This document shows positions 53,327 through 61,104 of a DNA stretch of 64,000 nucleotides, one piece after another (position 1 is the first letter of the stretch; the number at the start of each line of letters is the position of its first letter). The notes beneath the pieces were generated by a model. The model made no database searches. It had not been told where the DNA came from and saw nothing but the letters and a program-made list of their open reading frames with translations. Origin of the DNA: Halobacillus halophilus DSM 2266 (GTDB lineage Bacteria > Bacillota > Bacilli > Bacillales > Halobacillaceae); the NCBI RefSeq assembly GCF_000284515.1, contig NC_017668.1, positions 1,364,001 to 1,428,000 on the forward strand, read 5' to 3'. The position numbers were made by a program, and so were the translations under genes.

Positions 53327-55462
53327 ATGACGAACGTGGTCATTTTAGCTGAAAAGCCGTCGCAGGCGAAAGCCTACGCCGCGGCCTTCACCACCCAGGA
53401 AAAATCCAAAACATCTATACGTTTAAAACCCGATGCCACTTTCCCAAACGGAGCGACGATTACATGGGGCGTGGGCCATCTGGTGGAACTCAAAGAACCT
53501 CACGACTATAAGCCGGAATGGAAGAAATGGAAGCTCGATCAGCTGCCAATCGTGCCCGACCGTTTTTATGAAAAAGTCTCGAAAGGAAAATGGGAGCAGT
53601 TCCAGGCCGTTAAGAAATTATTCCAGCAGGCGGATGTAATCGTGAATGCGGCCGATGTTGACCGCGAAGGTTCCAATATCTTTTACAGCATCCTTCGTTT
53701 AACCGGTGTCAAAGGAAAACCGATTCAGCGGTTATGGATCAACTCTCTTGAGAAAGATGAAGTGCGGAAAGGGTTTCAGAACCTGCAGAGCAACGATAAG
53801 GACCTGCGGATGTTTGACGAAGCAAAAGCGCGGCAGATCAGCGACTGGATGGTAGGCATTAACGCCAGCCGCCTGTTCACGCTATTGCTGCAGAAAAAAG
53901 GGTTTAACCAGCACCTGTCGATTGGACGCGTGCAGTCACCGACCGTTTATTTGATTTACCAGCGCCATAAGGAAATCGAAAACTTCGTATCGGAACCTTT
54001 TTATCAAATCGAGGGACTGTTTCAGGCGGAAAAAGGCTCGTACAAAGGATTAGCGAAGATTAAGGAAAAGGATAAAGCCAAGGTGCAGGCACTGATGGAT
54101 CAGCATGGGCTGAAGGAAAATGAGGATCTTCAGGGAACGATTCAAAATGTCGACAAGAAGACCAAGTACCAGAAGTCACCGAAGCTGCATTCCCTGTCCA
54201 CCCTGCAAAGTGTCGCGAACCGGCGCTGGAAATACACGCCTTCCCACACGTTAAAGACGATGCAGAAGCTTTATGAAAAAGGACTGGTGTCCTATCCGCG
54301 AACGGACTGTAACTACATTACGAATAGTGAGTTCAATTATTTAGTGAACAAGTTGGATGCCTACCAGAAAGCGATGAACATATCGTTTACACCGGCTTCG
54401 TTAAAACCGAACAAACGGTATGTGAACAACAGCAAAGTCCAGGAGCACTATGCGATCATTCCGACGAAAACCGTACCTACCGAGAAGAAATTGAGCGGAC
54501 TGAGCCGGGACGAGCACAACATTTACCATGAAGTGCTCGCGACAACTTTGGCGATGTTCCACGGAGATTACGTATATGAAGAGACGACGATTATGACCCA
54601 CGTCAACGATCTGCCTTTTAAATCAACGGGCAGGAGAGAAGTGAAGCAGGGCTGGAAAGAGCTTTTTCCGAAACCGTCCAAAGCCAAACAGGAAAAAGAC
54701 CCGATTCTGCCGGAGGTGCAGCAAGGGGAAGAGGTAGGGGCCCGCCTGCATATTAAAGAAAGCATGACGCAGCCGCCGAAGCCTTATACCGAAGGCCAGC
54801 TCATCAACATGATGAAAACGTGCGGAAAGCTTGTGGATGATGAGGAAGACGTGGAGATCTTAAAGGAAGTGGAAGGCCTCGGAACCGAAGCCACGCGTTC
54901 GAGTATTATTGAAACGATAAAAACGCAGAACTATATTGAAGTGAAGAAAAACAACGTTGCGATTACCGATAAAGGGATTATGCTGTGTGAAGCGATTGAA
55001 GGAACGCTGCTATCGAGCCCTGCCATGACAGCCAAGTGGGAGTCGTATTTAAAGAAAATCGGCAATGGCGATGGTTCGAAGCAGATGTTTATTAAGCAGA
55101 CGAGTCAGTTTATTGAAAAGCTCATTCAGGAAACGCCGGAATCGATTCAACAGGTGAACGTGCGCAGTACCGGTGAGAAAAAACAATGGAATACGGCGGT
55201 CGCCAAATGTCCGGCCTGTACGAATGGCGAAATTATCGACCGGTATAAGTTTTATGCCTGTTCGAATTATAAAAACGGCTGTAAAGTGAGCTTTCCGAAG
55301 CGGCTGGCTGGAAAATCACTTTCCGCGAACATGATTAAGACGCTGTGTGAGAAGAAGAAAACGCGGGTGCTGAAAGGGTTTAAAGGTAAGAAACCGTTCA
55401 GTACGGCTTTAACGTTGGATGAAGAGTATAAGATTAAATTTGATTTTGCAAAAAAAACTTGA
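53327..55462 (+). CDS. topB: DNA topoisomerase III
   Basis: This type IA topoisomerase (711 aa) relaxes and decatenates single-strand-containing DNA. The TOPRIM domain carries ILAEKPSQAKAYA and NAADVDREGSNIF. The catalytic Tyr323 is in SYPRTDCNYIT. Other conserved points are HLSIGRVQSPTVYLI and LGTEATRSSIIE. The C terminus has a Cys pair motif (CPACTNGEI..ACSNYKNGCK) like a zinc ribbon. The ATG follows GGAGAGGAG. It is monocistronic. Confidence 0.92.
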   Translation: MTNVVILAEKPSQAKAYAAAFTTQEKSKTSIRLKPDATFPNGATITWGVGHLVELKEPHDYKPEWKKWKLDQLPIVPDRFYEKVSKGKWEQFQAVKKLFQQADVIVNAADVDREGSNIFYSILRLTGVKGKPIQRLWINSLEKDEVRKGFQNLQSNDKDLRMFDEAKARQISDWMVGINASRLFTLLLQKKGFNQHLSIGRVQSPTVYLIYQRHKEIENFVSEPFYQIEGLFQAEKGSYKGLAKIKEKDKAKVQALMDQHGLKENEDLQGTIQNVDKKTKYQKSPKLHSLSTLQSVANRRWKYTPSHTLKTMQKLYEKGLVSYPRTDCNYITNSEFNYLVNKLDAYQKAMNISFTPASLKPNKRYVNNSKVQEHYAIIPTKTVPTEKKLSGLSRDEHNIYHEVLATTLAMFHGDYVYEETTIMTHVNDLPFKSTGRREVKQGWKELFPKPSKAKQEKDPILPEVQQGEEVGARLHIKESMTQPPKPYTEGQLINMMKTCGKLVDDEEDVEILKEVEGLGTEATRSSIIETIKTQNYIEVKKNNVAITDKGIMLCEAIEGTLLSSPAMTAKWESYLKKIGNGDGSKQMFIKQTSQFIEKLIQETPESIQQVNVRSTGEKKQWNTAVAKCPACTNGEIIDRYKFYACSNYKNGCKVSFPKRLAGKSLSANMIKTLCEKKKTRVLKGFKGKKPFSTALTLDEEYKIKFDFAKKT

Positions 55463-55524
55463 GAAACCTATCGGGGTGGACGGAGAATATCCTTTTCACC
55501 CCGTAGTGTGAATGCAAAAAGACA

Positions 55525-55977
55525 TTAGGGGAAAACATGAAGTTTCTTTAATACTTTTGAAATCCTGCCAATGACTAAAAAGCCCCCGACATACATAAGG
55601 AAGGTGTAGAAGAAATTCCAATCCTCATTGTAGGATAAGGTTTCTATTAGAAGGGCGAACCCTTCCAAACCGGCCATCCCACCTATAAATAAACAATAGA
55701 TCCAGATCGGTTTTATGTTTTTGTAGACGTAGAAATAAGTAAACCATGCTCCTGCGATGGTGAAAATGCCTAAGTCCAGGAAGATGGAGTCTAACAGCAT
55801 GACTCCTGGCATCGGGTGAACTTTCCATAAACCTAATTGAATGCCGGCCTGATTGAAAACGACGGCAATTAAAGCGGTAATAGGTGCGGTCGTATAAAAG
55901 ATCTTGGGAGCTTTTCGATACAAATAAATCCCTGTGATCCAGGGAAGAACAAAACCTGTAAGAATAATAAGCGTCAA
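55525..55977 (-). CDS. Small polytopic membrane protein
   Basis: This protein of about 150 aa has five hydrophobic helices (LIILTGFVLPWITGIYLY; FYTTAPITALIAVVF; IFTIAGAWFTYFYVY; WIYCLFIGGMAGLEGFALL; FFYTFLMYVGGFLVIG). It resembles small membrane proteins of spore-forming Firmicutes annotated as CBO0543-like. GAGGTG fits a TTG start at 55977; a GTG at 55986 lies inside that motif. The function is unknown. Confidence 0.65.
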   Translation of the reverse strand: MTLIILTGFVLPWITGIYLYRKAPKIFYTTAPITALIAVVFNQAGIQLGLWKVHPMPGVMLLDSIFLDLGIFTIAGAWFTYFYVYKNIKPIWIYCLFIGGMAGLEGFALLIETLSYNEDWNFFYTFLMYVGGFLVIGRISKVLKKLHVFP

Positions 55978-56120
55978 TTTTACCACCTCATGGTAGTATT
56001 TGGAGCTGCATGAGTTTTATGTATTTTTTAAGGTTCTAAACTTCTGGTTGAACCGACTGATAAAAAAAGGACAGCTGGAATAAACTGCACAGACTCACGT
56101 ATCGCACAAATCGCCCCATA

Positions 56121-56153
56121 CAAAAGAGCGCTTCAGTCACGAAGCGCTCTTTG
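56121..56153 (-). terminator. Terminator of the TelA operon
   Basis: AAAGAGCGCTTC and GAAGCGCTCTTT form a perfect 12-bp stem. The stem includes the last codons and stop of the TelA-family gene. Confidence 0.85.
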
Positions 56154-57260
56154 TCTTTGACTCCCGGTCTGGGATAATCTTTTCCGGACGTTTTCGTTTA
56201 ACGCATCCATCTCTTCAATAAACTGTTCACTCGAAGCGATGATCCGCTCGGATGATTGTTCGGTCGTTTTAAGCGCTTCGAATACGTTATCGAAAGACTC
56301 CTGAAGAGCTTCCATGCTGATCGCCGGATTCTCCATCATCTGTGTGGTTTCTTCTGCATTTTCTTTCAGGTTTCTGGAGTTCGAGAGCAGCATATTCTCG
56401 GTGGCTTTATTCACACCATTCACTGTATCGATTACTTTTCGCTGATTATTTAAAGCCAGCTGAATCGAAGCGGAGACGGTAATAATGTTTTTCGTCAGCG
56501 TAACCGCATTGCGAATCGATTCCTTCAGCTTTTCATTGTTTTTCTTAATAATGTCCACAGAGGAAATGCTCTGATGCAATACACTCTTCATCTGTGTCAT
56601 ATTTCTCGTACGGGTAATGATTTTCTCTTTTCCTTCGGTAAGCAGCGCCAAGTCGTATTCACCCGTCGTTTCTTTTTCTTTCAAAAGCTCAAATAGCTTC
56701 TTCCCAAGATAAATCTGCTTGTCCAGATCATAAATACGCTTCTGGGCGTTTTCCTTGATCAGCTGCAATTCGACGCTGTCTTCTTCCAGGCGGTCTTTCC
56801 CCGAAAGCAGACTGCGCACCACCGTATCGATCTTCGAGTCGACCGATTCGTACTTCTGCATGTAGCGGTCGATGGGCTGTTTTTTGCTTAGTTTGTAAAA
56901 GAATCGCTGTACTCCGTTGCCTTCGGTGCGCTTCGGATCAAGGTCAGACACGATCGCCTCGAGTTCACTCAGCGATTGGGGAATGTCATTATTGCCTTTT
57001 GTCATCAGATCGTTTACCGGGCGCTTTAGTGTTTCCATCGTTTCCCCGGCAACACGCTGTTCCTTTTCTCCGAGGTCCCCGAGCTCTCTCATCACGTCGG
57101 AAAGGGAGTCGTCTCTGGAAGAATGGAACCTTTCCGCGTACGCTTCGGCCTCTTCGTTCAAGCGGTCGATATCTTCTTTGTCAACAAGCGTCATCGCTTC
57201 TCTCAGATCCTGCTGGTTCATTTCAGCTTCTTTATCTCTTTGGAACGATTTTTCACTCAT
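56133..57260 (-). CDS. TelA-family (toxic anion resistance) protein
   Basis: This 375-aa largely helical protein of the TelA/KlaA family (B. subtilis YaaN/YceH group) starts MSEKSFQRDKEAEMNQQ. Typical stretches are FFYKLSKKQPIDRYMQKYESVDSKID (read in parts), LDKQIYLGKKLFELLKE and the helix SIQLALNNQRKVIDTVN. Relatives are linked to tellurite or envelope-stress resistance; the biochemical role is unclear. The start at 57260 has GGTGG before it; the upstream extension lacks support. The partner gene ends 54 bases upstream, so they are co-transcribed. Confidence 0.82.
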   Translation of the reverse strand: MSEKSFQRDKEAEMNQQDLREAMTLVDKEDIDRLNEEAEAYAERFHSSRDDSLSDVMRELGDLGEKEQRVAGETMETLKRPVNDLMTKGNNDIPQSLSELEAIVSDLDPKRTEGNGVQRFFYKLSKKQPIDRYMQKYESVDSKIDTVVRSLLSGKDRLEEDSVELQLIKENAQKRIYDLDKQIYLGKKLFELLKEKETTGEYDLALLTEGKEKIITRTRNMTQMKSVLHQSISSVDIIKKNNEKLKESIRNAVTLTKNIITVSASIQLALNNQRKVIDTVNGVNKATENMLLSNSRNLKENAEETTQMMENPAISMEALQESFDNVFEALKTTEQSSERIIASSEQFIEEMDALNENVRKRLSQTGSQRQRALRD

Positions 57261-57314
57261 ATTTATACCACCTATCTGCCATTTGTTGGTTTCCGGGAAT
57301 AACAGCATGTTTCT

Positions 57315-58169
57315 TTACTTGCGCGAGAAGAAGTTTTCGTCTTCCTTGTTGTACTTGGATGCAATGATTCCCTTGCTTCTGGCAAAATTCTGCGCATGAC
57401 TTTCTTCTTCTTTTTGTTCTAACGTTTCAATGAACTTACGCAAATCGTACATCGTATCAAGCAGTTCATCTTTCCGGTTTTCCTTATTTTCATCCGACAA
57501 TCGCTGGAACGACTCGATGAAGTCGGGAACGTCCTTGTCCATCATCGTTTCCAGGGAATATTGCTCTTCGATTTCGAGTTCTTCCATTCGTTTGAATTGA
57601 TTCACGGTCCGTTTCTTTAGGGAGGACCATTCCTTTTGGAGATCAGGATGATTCTCGAGGAATGGGAATTCCCAGCCTTCGAGGATCGCTTCTCCTGGAT
57701 GCTCCGAAGTGGTTTCCTCCCCGGATGTTTCCCTTTTCTCTACGTAGGAATCTAAATACGTGTACAATACTTGCGAGAAGTCACGCAGCGTGTCTCCGAG
57801 ACCTTTTCTTCTTGTGAATTCTTCTTTAAAAAACGTAGGGAAAATAGTCCTATCTTCTTCCACTTCAAACCGGCCAAGCAGCATGGTCGGGGGTTTACCG
57901 TACACCTCGATGGTTCCTCTGAACATATTGGATTTCTTGGGGATGATGACGGTGAAAAAGACCCCATTCCATAACACATCCAAAATATATCTTTTGTCCA
58001 TCTCTACCAGTTCTTTTAGATCCAGATCGAAATAAACAGGGAATTTCCCTTTGCTGACCTGCTTCATTTCTCTCATGGTGTGAAAGTCGATATAGCGCTG
58101 GTATTCCGATAGATACGGCATGAATGTTTTTTCCAAATTCTCAAGCGTAGAAGAGTAGAAGTTGTCCAT
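57315..58169 (-). CDS. Hypothetical protein co-transcribed with the TelA-family gene
   Basis: This 284-aa soluble protein starts MDNFYSSTLENLEKTFMPYL. The N-terminal half looks mixed alpha/beta (FPVYFDLDLKELVEM, GVFFTVIIPKKSNMFRG). The C-terminal half is helical and strongly charged (RMEELEIEEQYSLETMM, FIETLEQKEEESHA), likely coiled coil. There is no signal peptide or membrane helix. I do not recognise the family. Its position suggests that it works with the TelA protein. AAGGGG lies upstream of the ATG. Confidence 0.65.
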   Translation of the reverse strand: MDNFYSSTLENLEKTFMPYLSEYQRYIDFHTMREMKQVSKGKFPVYFDLDLKELVEMDKRYILDVLWNGVFFTVIIPKKSNMFRGTIEVYGKPPTMLLGRFEVEEDRTIFPTFFKEEFTRRKGLGDTLRDFSQVLYTYLDSYVEKRETSGEETTSEHPGEAILEGWEFPFLENHPDLQKEWSSLKKRTVNQFKRMEELEIEEQYSLETMMDKDVPDFIESFQRLSDENKENRKDELLDTMYDLRKFIETLEQKEEESHAQNFARSKGIIASKYNKEDENFFSRK

Positions 58170-58808
58170 GCTTCGTCAGCCCCTTTTGAGTCCTTCCTTT
58201 TCCTCGACAAAATATTTCCATTATACTTTAAGAATACCACAAAACGGGGGTTAATATTAAGAAATAGCTATGTGCTCTCCGCCGGAAAAGACGGGGACTA
58301 TGTTTCATCACTGTACTTAAAAATCGTAGCCCACACTCTTTTATTTCATTATATAGTGGGGGGATAAGATCATTTTCCAAAACGAGGATCTTGCTGAAAG
58401 GTAGCAAGGTCTATTTTATATGCAGTAGTTGGTAAGTTAGTGAGTTATTCTTTTCCTCGAATAATTGCATTTCCAATTGTTCAATCCTGATTTGTAGAAC
58501 GTCCGCATAACCACACATTGATGGTTTTGGTTTGTTTAAGCCCATTTTCTAATTTTCATTTCCAAGCTCTTTAATCTCATCAAAATCAATATTTGTTACT
58601 CTGGACGCACCCTGCCACATTCGTGATTATGTGATTGAAGGCGCTAATAAACTATAGTATCATTAGAAAATATACATAATTTTCAATAAAATGAAAAAAG
58701 GATCGATTTACTAAGTTAAAGATTGAACAAATCTGATGAAAAAGTGACCGATTTCTGTTTGGGCAATGACACCGCCAAGCTTTTAATAATAACAAAGAGG
58801 TGAATAAA
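58170..58808. other. Intergenic region with possible coding relic
   Basis: No intact gene is seen. On the minus strand between about 58440 and 58640 one frame is open except for a single stop and reads RVTNIDFDEIKELGNEN, then MCGYADVLQIRIEQLEMQLF. This looks like decayed coding DNA, but I cannot name it. Confidence 0.45.
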
Positions 58809-60035
58809 TTGGATAACACTTTAATATCGTCAGACAATACGTGGGCGCTCTGGTCGTTTCTGACAGGGTGGGCTGCAATCAGTATTTATTTGGAGCAAAA
58901 GTACAAATGGGCATCGAAAATTTCCGGAGCAATCATTGCATTAATCGGTGCCATGGTATTAGCCAATTTAAATGTTATACCTCTTGAGTCAAGTGTGTAT
59001 GATGCTGTATGGAATTATGTAGTACCGTTGGCGATTCCGTTACTATTATTTCAGGCGAATATCAAGAAGATTTGGCAGGAAAGCGGACGTATGTTAATTA
59101 TCTTCCTGTTAAGCTCCATTGGTACGGTCGCCGGTACCATTATCTCTTTTATGCTCTTAAAAGATGTGATACCCCATCTGGATAAAATTGGTGCCATGAT
59201 GGCAGGTTCCTATACGGGAGGTGGCGTAAACTTTGCAGCAATGGCCGCAAAATTCGAGGCTCCAAGTGACCTTGTTTCGGCTACAGTGGTTGCAGACAAT
59301 ATGATGATGGCCACCTTCTTCTTTGTTTTGATGGCCATCCCTACATTTTCATTTTTCCGTGACAAATTCAAAACTCCTCATATTGATGATGTAGAATCGG
59401 GTGTTACTGGAGATGAGAGTGAAACGCAGGCAGCTTCTTTCTGGAAAGGGAAAGAAATATCATTAAAAGATATTGCGATCAGTGTGGCGAGTGCATTCGC
59501 CCTTGTGACCGTATCCTTTAATCTCGCAGACTTTTTTGCCAGTATCCTTCCTGCTGGTGAGGATGTAAACATCACTTTTCAGGTGTTGGGTGGTATCATT
59601 GGCGATCGTTATCTGATGCTTACGACACTTACAGTGCTGGCAGTTTCATTGTTTCCCAGACAATTCGAAAGCATTAAAGGCACACAGGAGATTGGCACGT
59701 TCTTGATTTATTTATTCTTTGTAGTCATCGGGGTACCAGCTTCTATTGCAATAGTAGTAACAACATCACCTTTATTATTGGTATTTGTTTTAATTATTGT
59801 GCTGATGAATGTGCTAGTCTCTCTGGTTTTGGGTAAATTATTTAAATTTAATTTAGAAGAGACTCTTCTTGCAAGTAACGCAAACATGGGAGGTCCCACA
59901 ACGGCTGCAGCAATGGCGATTGCAAAAGGCTGGCATAAATTGATTGTGCCCATTCTTCTTGTGGGTACACTCGGGTATATAATTGGAAACTACATTGGCA
60001 CAGGACTTGGGTTCTGGTTTCAGAATCTAATGTAA
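58809..60035 (+). CDS. DUF819-family membrane protein (YjcL-like)
   Basis: This 408-aa integral membrane protein has about 10-11 helices and belongs to the DUF819 family (B. subtilis YjcL). Conserved stretches are YVVPLAIPLLLFQANIKKIW, the Gly-rich MMAGSYTGGGVNFAAMA, VADNMMMATFF and SNANMGGPTTAAAMAIAKGW. The family resembles Na+-coupled anion transporters, but its substrate is not known. The GTG at 58800 lies within AAGAGGTG, so the TTG at 58809 with about 7-base spacing is preferred. It is monocistronic. Confidence 0.82.
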   Translation: MDNTLISSDNTWALWSFLTGWAAISIYLEQKYKWASKISGAIIALIGAMVLANLNVIPLESSVYDAVWNYVVPLAIPLLLFQANIKKIWQESGRMLIIFLLSSIGTVAGTIISFMLLKDVIPHLDKIGAMMAGSYTGGGVNFAAMAAKFEAPSDLVSATVVADNMMMATFFFVLMAIPTFSFFRDKFKTPHIDDVESGVTGDESETQAASFWKGKEISLKDIAISVASAFALVTVSFNLADFFASILPAGEDVNITFQVLGGIIGDRYLMLTTLTVLAVSLFPRQFESIKGTQEIGTFLIYLFFVVIGVPASIAIVVTTSPLLLVFVLIIVLMNVLVSLVLGKLFKFNLEETLLASNANMGGPTTAAAMAIAKGWHKLIVPILLVGTLGYIIGNYIGTGLGFWFQNLM

Positions 60036-60287
60036 TTCAGGGGAAGCCCATTTGTGGGAGGATGTCGATCAAAAAAGTGTAGTAGTACATATGACTGGAG
60101 AACCCATTTCTCTTAGTCTGAAAATTAGATGATTTGGTGACAGGATAATGACTGGGCACTATTAATAATGTATTAAAACTTATTGTATTTGATTATCTGA
60201 TAACGTGGAGAAAATCTTAAATCGCAACCCACCCAACATAAGATTTCAAAGCTTAAATAACCAGTGAAGTAACAATATAATAAGCAT

Positions 60288-60319
60288 AAAAAAAGCTTGG
60301 GAAAATCCCAAGCTTTTTG
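60288..60319. terminator. Bidirectional terminator
   Basis: AAAAAGCTTGGG and CCCAAGCTTTTT form a perfect stem around AAAAT, with A/T runs on both sides. It lies between the DUF819 gene and the 53-aa gene on the opposite strand. Confidence 0.85.
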
Positions 60320-60322
60320 TCT

Positions 60323-60484
60323 TTAATGTGAAAATATTTTCTTTATCAAATATATAACTAATAAGATCGGAAGAAGAAAAACAGCTAAAACCCTTACATC
60401 AGTGGCAAAAGCAACTACTCCGATAAACATTACAATAGAAATTAAGATAATGAATATCACTAACACTTTTAATAACAAATTCAT
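60323..60484 (-). CDS. Two-helix small membrane protein (53 aa)
   Basis: This protein starts MNLLLKVLVIFIILISIV and has two hydrophobic helices separated by ATDVR, ending KKIFSH. GGAGG lies 6 bases before the ATG, and a strong terminator directly follows the stop, so this is probably a real gene. The function is unknown. Confidence 0.6.
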   Translation of the reverse strand: MNLLLKVLVIFIILISIVMFIGVVAFATDVRVLAVFLLPILLVIYLIKKIFSH

Positions 60485-61104
60485 TTTGTTCCTCCAGACT
60501 ACAACTTAACATTTTCCGGTTAGATATGATGTGGTTAGTCCACATCCAGATCCAAATATTCAACACCTATTATCCATACATTTTTAAACTTTCACAATAC
60601 CTAATCGATCAAAAGCTTTTGATCGTAAACTGTTAATTTTAGTGTATAGAAGCGGACGTTTTGTGGACCAAAATCAAGTTTAATATAAAATGGTCCCATT
60701 CATTCTTATCACTCTTTTATAAAAACAGACCTAATAGTATTCATTACAAGATTATTGGAAACGTTTATGCAGGGACATTCATCTTGACAGGGGGGAGGTT
60801 GTTTTAGGGGTGCGATCTAGCGTAAGTATGGTGGCACTTTTGACTGGATATCGAATGGATTCTCTTCACTAATACTTATATCTTATTAGCTTTCATATTA
60901 ATAACTTGAAATTGTAACACTGATTATAGAAGGGTTTTTACTTCTTCTCTAGTATTATTTATTTAATACAGTGAAGGGGCTTGATGATGTAATCACCATC
61001 CTAACCCCCTGGTGAAAAATACTTTTCATGTATAAGCCAATAAAAGCTAACAAAAGGGCTTCTTAAGAGTCATATCGCCACTAAGAAGCCCTTTTGCTTA
61101 TCAT
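60485..61104. other. 620-base gene-free stretch
   Basis: No gene or convincing relic is seen on either strand apart from the ATPase terminator at 61051-61096. Composition is AT-rich. Confidence 0.6.
61051..61096 (-). terminator. Terminator of the P-type ATPase gene
   Basis: AAAAGGGCTTCTTA pairs with TAAGAAGCCCTTTT around a 17-base loop. Confidence 0.85.

Noticed and set aside
60770-60800. cre site in the gap before the ATPase
   Set aside because: TTGGAAACGTTTATGC departs from the consensus at three positions, including the conserved C and A.
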